The notes under the pieces were generated by a model that was not told the DNA's origin, did no database searches, and saw only the letters and a list, made by a program, of their open reading frames with translations. The position numbers and the translations under genes were made by a program. From assembly GCA_035762175.1 (NCBI GenBank), contig DASTPP010000201.1:1-64000 (forward strand): 64,000 bases of DNA. The letters run 5' to 3'. The first letter of the stretch is position 1. Each line of letters opens with the position of its first letter. This DNA comes from DASTPP01 sp035762175. Lineage in GTDB: Bacteria > Myxococcota_A > Polyangia > Polyangiales > Polyangiaceae. Positions 22,239 through 31,232 of the stretch are shown here, piece after piece.

Positions 22239-22627
22239 GACCCCGCCACCCTTAGGAAGAACCGGGCCATGCCGGCGGCGCTCGAATTCCGCCAAGATTT
22301 TGACGCCTCGCCGCTTCGGGGCGCTCCGGCTGCTGCTGCCTCGGGACAGCAGCTGAGTCGTTTCGTCATCAGGCGACGAAGCGCTGAAAAATTGGCACCC
22401 CGGCCGGCCAGGTCGGCCCCGACGGCGGGGCCGCGACGAAGGCGGACGAGAGGGCGGTAGAGGGTTCCGGGGGGGTAGAAGGCGCGCGCTCTGACTACAC
22501 CCGCCCTCGAGCGCTCCGCGCCGCGTACGGCCTGGGCGAAGGCGAAGGGGCCGGCGTCGGGGCACGAGGAAGGCCTGTTCGGACGCGCCCGCGAGGGCCT
22601 ATTCTGCAAACAAAGGGGACTTTTCTG
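22239..22627. other. Divergent intergenic region
   Basis: It separates two divergent exported-protein genes. No gene is seen. A TTCGTC...GACGAA inverted repeat near 22362-22380 could be a small operator. AAAGGGGAC just before 22628 is the ribosome-binding site of the next gene. Confidence 0.45.
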
Positions 22628-24298
22628 ATGCCGCTAATTGCGCGTTCGGTTGTTTCTCTCGCCCTGGTCGCTTCGGGGCTCGCGCTCGGTCTGTCACCGG
22701 GCTGCGGCGGGGGCGGCGACGACTCGGGGGGCGATGACGATGATGTGGCGCCCGGGTCGGCGGGCCCGGGCGCGGTCGCGCCGCCGCCGCCTTCGTGCAA
22801 GGCGTCGGCTTCGGGGGGCCGGGCCGAGGTCGCGGCGCCCGAGCTCGTCGCCGAGCTCGGCGACGAGTGGCACGAGGCGTGGCTCGCGTCGCCCGCGGTG
22901 GCCGATCTCGACGGCGACGGCACGCCCGAGATCGTCGCCGCGCGGCACGGGCGGGTGATCGTCTGGCACGCCGACGGCGGCGTGGTCTTTCGCCGGGACG
23001 TCGAGGGGCGCTGCTGGGCGTCTCCGGTCGTCGCCGACCTGCGCCCGGACCTGCCCGGCCTCGAGATCGCGCAGGCCTCGGCCGACAAGATCTACGCGTG
23101 GGGGGCCGACGGGGCGGCGCTGCCGGGGTTTCCGTACCCGTTCCGGGGCGAGTTGCGCAGCCTCGGCGCGGGCGACATCGACGGCGACGGCGCGATCGAG
23201 CTCGTGAGCGTGACGACGCAGAACCTCGAGGCGGGCGGGCAGCGCGACGTCGTCATCGCGGTCAACCCCGACGGCACGGCGGTGGCGGGCTTTCCGCCGA
23301 ACACGACGCGGGCCTCGGGCTGCGACGACGCCTGCTACGTGTACAACGGCTACGACCAGAACGTGGCGGTGGGCGACGTCGACGGCGACGGCCGGGCCGA
23401 CGTCTTCGCGACGCAGGACAACGCGTACAACTCGCTGCACGACGGCACGGGCCGGGCCTTCGACTGCGCGCCGGTCTTCGAGGGCAAGACGAAGTTCATG
23501 GGGGTGCGGGGGCTGCACGCCTACGCCGAGGCGCGGCAGGGCTGGGCCGACGACGAGGCGACGGCGCTGCAGGCGCACCACACGAACACGGCGCCGGCCA
23601 TCGCCGACGTCGACGGCGACGGGGAGGCCGAGCTCGTCTACGTCGCGTCGGTGCAGAACGCCGCCCAGGACCGGCGCGAGCTCGGCGTGGCGCTCTGGGT
23701 GCTGAAGCACGACGGCACGCGCCCGGGGCCCTGGGCCGAGCCGCTGCACGTGCCGGGCTACCTGAGCGGGCTGCGCGACTACGGCGAGACGAACATCGCC
23801 GCGCTGACCAACCAGGTCACCGTGGCCGACCTCGACCCGGGCCGGCCGGGCCCCGAGCTCGTCTTCGCCGGCTTCGACGGGCGTATTCACGCGGCGTCGG
23901 CGCGGCGCGAAGAGCTCTGGAGCTTCGAGTACACCCGCAGCGACGAGGTGGCCACGGGCGGCGTGGTCGTCGGCGATCTGTCGGGCGACGGCGCGCCCGA
24001 GATCGCGTTCGCCACCTACTCGACCGAGCAGGGGCGCGGCGAGCTCTTCGTGCTCGACGCGGGCGGCAACCTGAAGCACCGCCTCGCGCTGCCCGGCCGC
24101 GGCGCCATGCCGGTGCCGACGCTCGCCGACGCCGACGGCGACGGCACGCTCGACGTCGTCGTGAGCCTGAAGGACTCGGCCCGCGGCTCCCCCCAGGTGC
24201 TCGTCTACCGCGTGCCCGGCGCCGCCGACAACTGCCTGCTCTGGCCCACCGGGCGCGGCAACCTCCTGCGCAACGGCTACGTCGCGCCGCCGCGCTGA
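22628..24298 (+). CDS. FG-GAP/VCBS-repeat lipoprotein
   Basis: This 556-residue exported protein has a lipobox LGLSPGC at about residue 26, a Gly/Asp-rich spacer, and at least seven Asp-rich calcium-type blades: ADLDGDGTPEIV, GDIDGDGAIELV, GDVDGDGRADVF, ADVDGDGEAELV, VADLDPGRPGPELV, GDLSGDGAPEIA and ADADGDGTLDVV. These make an integrin-alpha-like beta-propeller on the cell surface, probably for adhesion or glycan/protein binding. The ATG has a strong AAGGGG site eight bases upstream. A terminator-like hairpin follows the stop. It seems to be a single-gene unit. Confidence 0.88.
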   Translation: MPLIARSVVSLALVASGLALGLSPGCGGGGDDSGGDDDDVAPGSAGPGAVAPPPPSCKASASGGRAEVAAPELVAELGDEWHEAWLASPAVADLDGDGTPEIVAARHGRVIVWHADGGVVFRRDVEGRCWASPVVADLRPDLPGLEIAQASADKIYAWGADGAALPGFPYPFRGELRSLGAGDIDGDGAIELVSVTTQNLEAGGQRDVVIAVNPDGTAVAGFPPNTTRASGCDDACYVYNGYDQNVAVGDVDGDGRADVFATQDNAYNSLHDGTGRAFDCAPVFEGKTKFMGVRGLHAYAEARQGWADDEATALQAHHTNTAPAIADVDGDGEAELVYVASVQNAAQDRRELGVALWVLKHDGTRPGPWAEPLHVPGYLSGLRDYGETNIAALTNQVTVADLDPGRPGPELVFAGFDGRIHAASARREELWSFEYTRSDEVATGGVVVGDLSGDGAPEIAFATYSTEQGRGELFVLDAGGNLKHRLALPGRGAMPVPTLADADGDGTLDVVVSLKDSARGSPQVLVYRVPGAADNCLLWPTGRGNLLRNGYVAPPR

Positions 24299-24305
24299 GC
24301 GGGCC

Positions 24306-24330
24306 GGCGAGGGGGCCGCGCCCCCTTGCC
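24306..24330 (+). terminator. Terminator-like hairpin after the VCBS gene
   Basis: GGCGAGGGGGC / GCCCCCTTGCC arms (one G-U pair in RNA) surround a 3-base loop, starting seven bases after the stop. There is no long T-run. Confidence 0.5.
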
Positions 24331-24520
24331 GCGGCGCCGGGCGGCGCTCGAGCGCGAGTTTGCGCGCGGACGCGGCCGCGACGGCGGGCCCGTAGCATTC
24401 CGCCACGACCTTGGCGCCCTCGCCCCTCGCGCCGCCCCGCGCGCGAGCCCAACGGCCGCCCCGATCGCTCGCGGGCCGCTCGCCCGATTCGTGCAGCGCC
24501 GCGGCCGAAACGAGCTCGCC

Positions 24521-24862
24521 ATGCCCTACGACCCTTCCCTCGCCCGCGCCCTCGGCCAGCTCAGCCTCGCCTCGGGCATCGCTCTGCTCATCACCCCGCG
24601 CCCGCTCGGGCGCCTCTTCGGCCTGCCCCCGCGGCCCTCGCTGCTGCGCGCGCTCGGCGTCCGCGACGTCGCCATCGGCGCGGGGCTGCTCGGGGGCGGG
24701 CGGCGCCGGGCGTGGCTCGTCGCGCGCGCCGCGTCCGACGCGCTCGACGCCGCGCTCATCGCGCGCGCGTCGAAGCCCGGCGCCCGCGCCAAGACCTGGG
24801 CCCGCGTGGCCGTCGCGCTCGGCTCGTCAGCGTTGAGCTTGACGCTCGTGGCTCGCTCCTGA
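24521..24862 (+). CDS. Small membrane protein, DUF4267-like
   Basis: This 113-residue protein has three or four short hydrophobic helices. The visible pattern ASGIALLITPRPLGRLFGLP, then LLRALGVRDVAIGAGLLG and RAASDALDAALIA, resembles the small DUF4267-type integral membrane proteins, whose function is unknown. The ATG at 24521 is chosen because hydrophobic, protein-like sequence starts there; the frame upstream is Arg/Ala noise. It stands between the VCBS lipoprotein and a glycine-rich small gene on the same strand. Confidence 0.65.
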   Translation: MPYDPSLARALGQLSLASGIALLITPRPLGRLFGLPPRPSLLRALGVRDVAIGAGLLGGGRRRAWLVARAASDALDAALIARASKPGARAKTWARVAVALGSSALSLTLVARS

Positions 24863-24988
24863 CCGACGCCCGAGGGCGCGCGGCACGCGCATTGCTCGAC
24901 CGCGCCTGCTGCGTGCAGCGCCGAGATCGCCCCCGGGGTGCGCCCTCGCTGCTGCCGACAGCGCGAACTCCACGAGGAGGCTCAGCCG

Positions 24989-25405
24989 ATGACGTTCACG
25001 AGCAACTCGATCCATGATTCGACCCGCCTCGATTCTCTCGCCCGGGCCCTCGCGGCCTGGGCGCCCGACGCGGGCCCGACCGCTTTCGGCTGGCGGCTGC
25101 CGGCCCGCGGGGGCGTCTCGGCCTTGATCGCCGCCGGGGGCACGGGCGGCGGGGCCGCGGGGCACCCCGAGAACAGGCCTCACGGCCCGGGCGGCGGCAG
25201 CGACGGCGGCAGCGGCGGCGGCGGGCCGAGCGAGGGCGAGGGCGGCGACGACGCTGGGATCGGCACCGTCGAGAGCGAGAAAGAAGGGCCTGGCGGCACC
25301 CCGAGCCTGACGACGACGGTCGGCGAGGCGATCGAGAACGAAGCGGGCGGGCCCGTCGGCGGCGGCTCGGGGGGCGGTGCCGCGACGCCCAGCGGCGGCG
25401 GTTGA
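24989..25405 (+). CDS. Glycine-rich small protein, unknown function
   Basis: These 138 residues have a very good ribosome-binding site (GAGGAGG at 24974-24980, eight bases before the ATG), so expression is likely. The N-terminal 45 residues are ordinary (STRLDSLARALAAWAPDAG, WRLPARGGVSALI). The remaining 90 are Gly/Ser/Pro/Glu-rich with clustered GGG and acidic residues and are probably disordered. There is no signal peptide and no cysteine. It could be a structural or precursor peptide. No maturation genes lie beside it, so I do not call it a RiPP precursor. Confidence 0.6.
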   Translation: MTFTSNSIHDSTRLDSLARALAAWAPDAGPTAFGWRLPARGGVSALIAAGGTGGGAAGHPENRPHGPGGGSDGGSGGGGPSEGEGGDDAGIGTVESEKEGPGGTPSLTTTVGEAIENEAGGPVGGGSGGGAATPSGGG

Positions 25406-25528
25406 GGCTCGGCACGTGAACGAGATCCGGGCGCGCTCGTCGCCGAGAGCGAGGGGCCCGGCCGGGGGGCGGCTTCGACCCTCTCGCTGCCGCTCGCCGG
25501 GTGACGCGCGCCCGGCAGGGCGTCACCG

Positions 25529-26992
25529 CTACCAGGTCGGGCGCTGCAGCAGGCTCAGGAACGCGACCAGGAGCCGCTCGCGCGCCTTCGGCGGGGCGGC
25601 GTCGAGTAGCGCGTTGACCCCGGCCATGCGCTCGGGCAACGGCCCGCCGCCAGCCCCGCCCGAGAGCCCCAGCCCGGCCGCGAGCGAGGCGACCAGCTCG
25701 GCCGTCAGCGCCTCGGGCTCGATGGCGGCGAGCATCTCGGCGCTGCCCGCCGGCAAAGCCGCGGGGCCGGCCGCCCGGGTCGCGGCGGCCGCGGCCCGCA
25801 GGTCGCCCTCGAACTCGGCGACCCGGGGGGCCACCGACGCGGTCACCGTCAGGTGCAGCGACGCGGGCACGTCGCCGTGGCGGAACTGCACCTGCGCGTG
25901 CCAGCCGCGCGCGGCGAGCTCGTCGGCGAGCACGAAGAGGTCGAGCCCCCCGCCCTCGGCCACGCACGCCACGACGGTCGACTCGATCGGCAAGACCCGC
26001 AGGCCCCCCACCCCCGCCAGGGCGGCCGCCAGGCCCCGCGCCGCGTCGCGCGTCTTGCGGGCGAGCTCGAGGTAGCCCTCGTCGCCGATATGGCGCAAGG
26101 TCGCCCAGGCCGCGGCGATGGGCCCGCCGGAACGCGTCGACGAGATGACGGGGTTGACCATCGTGTAGCCGGGCCAGTCGGCGTAGCCGAAGTACTGCGG
26201 CGCGCGCAGCCGCTCGTCGCGGTGCAAGAGCACCGAGACGCCCTTCGGGCAGTAGGCGTACTTGTGCAGATCGACCGAGACGCTGGTGACGCCGTCGACC
26301 GAGAAGTCGAAGGGCGGCAGCGGCTCGCCGAGGCGCCGCAGGTAGGGCAGCGTGAAGCCGCCGAAGCAGGCGTCGACGTGGCAACGCACCCCGGCGCGCC
26401 GCGCGGCCGCCGCGATCTCGACGACCGGGTCGACGAGGCCGTGCGCGTACGAGGGCGCCGAGCACGCCACCAGCACCGTGTCGGGCCCGATCGCCGCCGC
26501 CACCGCCGCGGGGTCGACCCGCAACGACGAGGGGTCGATCGGCACGACGTCGAGCCCGACCCGCAGGTAGGCGGCCGCCTTGGCGAGCGCGGCGTGCGCG
26601 CTGACGGGCATGACCAGCCGGGGCCGCGCGACGTCGGGACGCGCGTCGCGGGCGGCCTTCACCGCGAGGATGAGCGACTCGGTGCCGCCGCCGGTGACGC
26701 TGCCCACCACCGTCTCGACGCCCCCCGGGCCCCCGCCGAGCAGCCCGGCCGCGGCGGCGACCAGATCGTTCTCGAGCGCCAAGAGCGACGGGAACGCCGT
26801 CGGGTTCAGGCCGTTGAGGTGCGAGGCGAGCCGGTGCGCCTCGGCGGCGAGCTCGTCGAGCCCCTCGAGGCCGGGGTCGTAGACGTACGCGAAGAGGCGC
26901 CCGCCGTGCGTGGGCAGGTCGCCCCGCCGCAGCGCCCGCAGCTCGGCCAAGATCGTCTCTCTGGGCACGCCACGCGAAGGTAGTGCGGTCAT
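25529..26992 (-). CDS. PLP-dependent lyase, sphingosine-1-phosphate-lyase/glutamate-decarboxylase type
   Basis: This 487-residue fold-type I PLP enzyme of the group II decarboxylase family is closest in motif to sphingosine-1-phosphate lyase. Cofactor motifs: GSVTGGGTESLILAVKAARD (phosphate loop), CHVDACFGGFTLPYL (Asp pairing with the pyridine nitrogen), and SVSVDLHKYAYCPKGVSVLL, where the Lys after His forms the Schiff base. Later comes SSTRSGGPIAAAWATLRHIG with GDEGY, a signature shared with S1P lyases. S1P lyase splits sphingosine phosphate into phosphoethanolamine and an aldehyde. The C-terminal 80 residues extend beyond the usual domain. A ceramidase-like gene in the same window (2841-5003) makes a sphingolipid role plausible but not proven; an amino-acid decarboxylase remains possible. 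Confidence 0.8.
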   Translation of the reverse strand: MTALPSRGVPRETILAELRALRRGDLPTHGGRLFAYVYDPGLEGLDELAAEAHRLASHLNGLNPTAFPSLLALENDLVAAAAGLLGGGPGGVETVVGSVTGGGTESLILAVKAARDARPDVARPRLVMPVSAHAALAKAAAYLRVGLDVVPIDPSSLRVDPAAVAAAIGPDTVLVACSAPSYAHGLVDPVVEIAAAARRAGVRCHVDACFGGFTLPYLRRLGEPLPPFDFSVDGVTSVSVDLHKYAYCPKGVSVLLHRDERLRAPQYFGYADWPGYTMVNPVISSTRSGGPIAAAWATLRHIGDEGYLELARKTRDAARGLAAALAGVGGLRVLPIESTVVACVAEGGGLDLFVLADELAARGWHAQVQFRHGDVPASLHLTVTASVAPRVAEFEGDLRAAAAATRAAGPAALPAGSAEMLAAIEPEALTAELVASLAAGLGLSGGAGGGPLPERMAGVNALLDAAPPKARERLLVAFLSLLQRPTW

Positions 26993-27457
26993 CGCCTCGC
27001 CGTCTCTTTCGCCTCGGCCGCCCCCCGTCGACGCCGTCGCCGCGCGGCAGCAGGGGCGCGCAGGCTACCACGGCCGCGGGCGGCGGGGGGAAGCCGAGCG
27101 GCGCCCCGGCGCTTCGCCCCCGCCCCCGGGCGGCCCACCTCTCGCGGGCTCCGCGCGAACGACCCGGCCCAGGCGTTACGGCTCGACCCGGACGACCTGG
27201 CGCGCCGACGGCGGGCACGGCAGCCAAGGGCGCGCCGAAGGGGGCCCCCGCCGGCGCCGCGTCCGAGGGGGCGCCGGCGAAGAAACAATCACCGACCGGG
27301 GCGAAACGGGCGCCGCGCCCCGTCCTTCCGGCGGCCGCGCCATACCCGATTTCAATCAAGACACGGCGCCCCTGCGCGGCCCCCGGGCGGCGCAGTTCGG
27401 CCCGGGGGCCAGCGCGTCTGCCCGCGAGAAAATCGCCGAGCGCGGCTCGGTCTTGCT
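26993..27457. other. Intergenic region, no gene seen
   Basis: GC-rich low-complexity sequence lies between the divergent PLP-lyase and NGL-repeat genes. Open frames here are Arg/Pro/Ala-rich without protein character. Confidence 0.45.
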
Positions 27458-27486
27458 TTGACGATTGTCGCGGCCGGTGCTTTATC
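27458..27486 (+). promoter_or_regulatory. Candidate sigma-70-type promoter
   Basis: TTGACG (27458-27463), a 17-bp spacer and TTTATC (27481-27486) lie about 70 bp upstream of the NGL-repeat gene. The -35 box is good and the -10 weak. This is inference from spacing and match only. Confidence 0.4.
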
Positions 27487-27554
27487 CCCCTTTGGCGGTC
27501 GACGTTGGGCCGCCCCCTCCTATCGGCAACGGCACCCCCACGAGACCCCCCCCC

Positions 27555-28412
27555 ATGCGTTCTTCGGTTGACCTCACGTCCCTCCGCGCCTCGATCGCTC
27601 TGCTCGCCGCCGCGTCCGCGTGCGCGGCGCCCGCCGGGGGCGCCGAGGTCACCGGCTCGAGCGGGGCCGGGCTCGAGGCGAGCAACGGCCTGAAGGCCGA
27701 CAACGGCCTGAAGGCCGACAACGGCCTGAGCTTCGAGGGGGTGCTCTCGCTGCGCGGCGGCGAAGATCTGAGCCACGGTCTCGGCGTCGGGCACGGGCTC
27801 GACGTCGGGCACGGCCTCGACACCGAAAAGGGGCTGAGCTCGACCGCGGGGCTGCTCACCTCCGAGCCCGGCCAGGCCTTCGCGCGCTACCTCGTCGAGT
27901 GCGCCCTGCCGGCCGGCCGCTCGATCACGAAGAACGACCCGCTGCACGGCGGCACGCTCGCCCTCGGCGGCTTCGCCGGGCTCGCCCCCGAGTGGGAGGC
28001 CGGCGCCTGCGGCACGGACTGCCAAGAGTGGGTCTCGGCCTGCCTGCTCGCGCGCACCAACGCGCTCGGGAAGGGCGTGGCGATCGAGCTCGTCGCCGCC
28101 CACCCCGCGATCGGCACGAAGCGCACCAGGCCCCTCGCCTACCCGCTCGAAGAGGCGGGGTTTCACGGCAACCTCTTTCTCGACCCGCCGCAGGCGCACG
28201 CGTGCCTCGGCCTGGGCGGCGCGCTGTCGGCGCTGCAAACCCGCCTCTGCGGCCTGGCCTCGCCGCTGACCTGCGGCTTCGGCAACCTCGTCGAGGTCTG
28301 CGCCCTGCTGAACGAGTGCCACGGCCGCAGCGGCGACGCCTACGTCGGTTGCAAGAACGACGCGGGCGCGCCGCAGCACACCATCACGACCTACACCAAG
28401 CTCCTCCTGTGA
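27555..28412 (+). CDS. Exported protein with NGL/HGL repeats, unknown function
   Basis: These 285 residues begin with a signal sequence that ends in ASACAAP, probably a lipoprotein. Residues 40-95 contain degenerate short repeats: NGLKADNGLKADNGL, then HGLGVGHGLDVGHGL. The C-terminal 180 residues are a cysteine-containing domain (YLVECALPAG, ACGTDCQEWVSACLLARTN, HACLGLGG, RLCGLAS, CHGRSG) with about ten cysteines, likely disulphide-bonded outside the cytoplasm. I know of no defined activity. A candidate promoter lies just upstream. It converges on the kinase gene with an 8-bp gap. Confidence 0.75.
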   Translation: MRSSVDLTSLRASIALLAAASACAAPAGGAEVTGSSGAGLEASNGLKADNGLKADNGLSFEGVLSLRGGEDLSHGLGVGHGLDVGHGLDTEKGLSSTAGLLTSEPGQAFARYLVECALPAGRSITKNDPLHGGTLALGGFAGLAPEWEAGACGTDCQEWVSACLLARTNALGKGVAIELVAAHPAIGTKRTRPLAYPLEEAGFHGNLFLDPPQAHACLGLGGALSALQTRLCGLASPLTCGFGNLVEVCALLNECHGRSGDAYVGCKNDAGAPQHTITTYTKLLL

Positions 28413-28420
28413 GGCGCACC

Positions 28421-30988
28421 TCATCGGCCCGCCTCGCGCTCGCGCAGCCAGGCTTCGACGTCGTCGAGGGCGACCAGGCTGAGCGCCGCGGGGGCCGCGC
28501 GCATGGCGTCGCGCGCCTGGCGGGCCAGCGCGAGGGCGCGCCGCGGCTCGCGGTCGGCCGCCGCGAGCGCGCGGGCGAGGGCGAAGCGGGCCTCGGCGAG
28601 GCCCCCCGGGCCCGCGTCGCCCTTCGCTAGAATCGCCAGCCCGCGCTCGGCCAGCGCCACCGCCTCGGCCGCGCGCCCGGCCCCGACGTAGCTCAGCGAG
28701 AGCCCCGTCAGCGGCGGGTCGGCCGCGTACGGGTGCTCGGCGCCCCACGCCCGCTCCGCGATCGCAAGCGCCCGGCCGAATTGCCGGGCCGCCTCGGCGT
28801 ACTCGCCCTGGCGGTAGAGCGCGCCGCCGAGGTTCGCCAGCGCGAAGGCCACGCCCGGGTGCTCGCCGCCGAGCGCCCGCTCGCGCGCCTCCGCCACGCG
28901 CCGGTGCTGCTCGGCCGCCTGCCGGTACTCGCCTCGCGCGTAGAACACCAGGCCGAGGTTGGTGAGCGCCTTGGCGCCTTCGGGGTGGTCGGGGCCCAGC
29001 GCCCGCTGCCAGAGCGCGAGCGCCCGGCCGCAGAGCGCGAGCGCCTGGTCGTGCCGGCCCTGCACGAGCGCGAGGGCGCCGAGGGTGTTCAGCGCGCTCG
29101 CCTGCTGCGCCTCCGAGCTCACCCAGGGCAGCTCGGCCCGGACGTGGCGCTCCCAGTCGTCGGCGCCCTCGGGCCGGGCCGTGAGCTGGCCGAACAGGTG
29201 CACGAGCTGCGTCGCCGCCTGCAGCGTCGCCTCGTGATCGCCCGCGATCCGGGCGAGCATGTGCCCCTCTTTGAGGCTGGCCTCGCCCGCCTCGTGGGCG
29301 CCGAGCGCGAGCTGCAGCCGGCCGAGCTGCACCCGGGCGCGGCCCTCGAGCGCCGGGTAGCCGAGCGCCCCCACCGCCTCGGCGGCCGCCCGGGCCGCGC
29401 CCTGCCCCTCCTCGTACTTGCCCAGCTCGAACAGCTGCTCGGCCCGGTCGAGCTCGGCGTCGAGCGCCTCGAGCTGCGCGGCCGCGCGCGGGTCGGCGGG
29501 CGGGGCGACCCGGCCGCCGGCGGGCTCGGGGTCGGCGCAGGACGCGATGCGCGGCAGGTTGCCGGCCGCCACCGCGGCGCCGGCGATCGAGGCGGCGTCG
29601 ACCCGCGCGAGCTCGCCCGCGAGCGTGCGCAAGCTGCGGCGGCGCTGCGCGAGGCACGCCACGCGCCGGTCGAAGGGGCCGCCCGGCTCGCCCCGCGCGG
29701 CCCCGACCGCGCACGCCTCGGCGCGGGCGACGACCCAGTCGTCCGCGTAGCGGTCGAGCAGCGCCGCCGTGCGCTGCCAGGTCTCGGCCGCGTACGACAC
29801 GCCCGTCGCCAGCACGGCCCGCTCGACCGCCTCGCGCTGCGCGGCCCCCCACGCCTCCTCGATCTCGGCCCGCCCCCCGCCGCACGCCGCGCCCCTGTCG
29901 CGCGCGCCCGCGTAGCGCGCGGCGAGCGCCCCGCCCGCGAGCGCGAGCGCCGCCGCCACGGCGAACGCGCGCGCCCGCGGCCGGGCCGGGCGATCGGAGA
30001 GCGCCGCCAGCAGCGCGTCGAGCGAGGGCCAGCGCGCCGCGGGGTCGAACGCCAGCCCGCGCACGACCACCGCGCGCAGCCAGGCCGGCACCGGGCTGCC
30101 CTCGGGCGCCGGAGCGATCGCCCCCCGGCGCATCGCCGCGAGGCGCTCGCCCACGGTGGCCCCCGCGAAGGGCTCGCGGCGGTAGAGGGCCGTGAAGAGG
30201 CTCACGCAGAGCGAGAACTGATCGCTGCGCGCGTCGGCCGGCTCGCGGGCGAGCTGCTCGGGCGCCATGTACGCGAGCGTGCCCATGAGCTGCCCGGCCT
30301 GCGTCAGCTGCCCCTCCGCCGCGCCGCCCGCCCGGGGCGCGGTCGCCGGCCCCGCGCGCCTCTCGCCCGCCCCGCCGAACCACGCCAGGCCGAAGTCGAG
30401 CACCCGCACCCGCCCGTCGTCGCCGACCAGCACGTTGTCGGGCTTGACGTCACGATGCACGATGCCCGCCGCGTGCGCGGCGCGCAGCCCCTCGCCCACC
30501 TGCCGGAACACCCCGAGCACCTCGCGCCACGAGCGCGGCCGGTCGGTCAGCCACGCGCTCAGCGGGTCGCCCGCGACGAACTCCATCGCGATGAACGTCT
30601 GCGACTCGTGCCGGCCCACGTCGTGCACGGCCACGACGTTCGGGTGCTGCAGCCGCGCCAGCGCCCGCGCCTCGCGCCGCAGCCGCCGCTGCGCCTGCTC
30701 GCCGATGATGTCGTAGCGCACCAGCTTGATCACCACCCGGCGACCGAGCTCCTCGTCGTACGCCACGTACGTCACGCCCATGCCCCCCCGCCCGAGCTCG
30801 CGCAGCACGCTGTAGCGGCCGATGCGGGCCGCCGGCCCCAGCCCGGGCCCCTGCGCCCCGCCCCCCGACCCGCCTCGCTTCCCGTCGTCGAGCGTCGTCT
30901 GGTCCCACGACGGGCGCCGTGGGCGTTGGGGCTCGGGCGCCTCGCCGGCCTCAGCGCCGACAGGAACAGAAGTGCGCTCGGCCGTCAT
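28421..30988 (-). CDS. Membrane Ser/Thr protein kinase with C-terminal TPRs
   Basis: This 855-residue eukaryotic-like kinase is typical of myxobacteria. The kinase domain covers about residues 55-325: glycine loop LGRGGMGVTYVAYDEELG, catalytic Lys in VVIKLVR, catalytic loop HRDVKPDN, DFGLAWFGG, and MAPEQLAREPADARSDQFSL. A transmembrane helix follows (about 340-362, AVAAALALAGGALAARY). The outer part has two cysteine-bearing segments and then about seven TPR-like repeats (about 540-830, for example QALALCGRALALWQRALGPDH and GEYAEAARQFGRALAIAERA). It phosphorylates Ser/Thr on unknown targets; the periplasmic TPRs may sense or bind a protein partner. The AT-rich region upstream (31140-31235) probably carries its promoter. 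Confidence 0.93.
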   Translation of the reverse strand: MTAERTSVPVGAEAGEAPEPQRPRRPSWDQTTLDDGKRGGSGGGAQGPGLGPAARIGRYSVLRELGRGGMGVTYVAYDEELGRRVVIKLVRYDIIGEQAQRRLRREARALARLQHPNVVAVHDVGRHESQTFIAMEFVAGDPLSAWLTDRPRSWREVLGVFRQVGEGLRAAHAAGIVHRDVKPDNVLVGDDGRVRVLDFGLAWFGGAGERRAGPATAPRAGGAAEGQLTQAGQLMGTLAYMAPEQLAREPADARSDQFSLCVSLFTALYRREPFAGATVGERLAAMRRGAIAPAPEGSPVPAWLRAVVVRGLAFDPAARWPSLDALLAALSDRPARPRARAFAVAAALALAGGALAARYAGARDRGAACGGGRAEIEEAWGAAQREAVERAVLATGVSYAAETWQRTAALLDRYADDWVVARAEACAVGAARGEPGGPFDRRVACLAQRRRSLRTLAGELARVDAASIAGAAVAAGNLPRIASCADPEPAGGRVAPPADPRAAAQLEALDAELDRAEQLFELGKYEEGQGAARAAAEAVGALGYPALEGRARVQLGRLQLALGAHEAGEASLKEGHMLARIAGDHEATLQAATQLVHLFGQLTARPEGADDWERHVRAELPWVSSEAQQASALNTLGALALVQGRHDQALALCGRALALWQRALGPDHPEGAKALTNLGLVFYARGEYRQAAEQHRRVAEARERALGGEHPGVAFALANLGGALYRQGEYAEAARQFGRALAIAERAWGAEHPYAADPPLTGLSLSYVGAGRAAEAVALAERGLAILAKGDAGPGGLAEARFALARALAAADREPRRALALARQARDAMRAAPAALSLVALDDVEAWLREREAGR

Positions 30989-31085
30989 TCGCCCCTTACC
31001 TCAGCGCCCGCCCCGCCCACGACATCGCCAAGGGACGCCCAGCCATTTGGCCAGAACTCGAGCTCGAACACAGCATAATAAGACC

Positions 31086-31232
31086 ATGAGATTGAATTTC
31101 TACACCATCGTGCCAAACGGCCGTCGCCACCTGGTTCGATACATCAACGACGGGGTCACATCTCGACCAATTTCTTCTAATTTAAATAACTATACTAATT
31201 TTTCAAACTTTGAAATTACCGCTTTCCGGTAG
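31086..31232 (+). other. Short AT-rich open frame upstream of the kinase gene
   Basis: A 48-codon frame (MRLNFYTIVPNGRRHLVRYI onward, Asn/Thr-rich) lies in an island of strikingly low GC, about 31060-31240, while all surroundings are very GC-rich. It could be a small foreign fragment or simply the AT-rich promoter region of the divergent kinase gene: read on the minus strand it contains TAGTATAGTTAT, a possible -10 area. I favour regulatory DNA. Confidence 0.3.

Noticed and set aside
24989..25405. RiPP precursor interpretation of the glycine-rich protein
   Set aside because: No maturation enzyme, protease or transporter gene is beside it, and it has no cysteine; the SPASM remnant is 23 kb away and broken.
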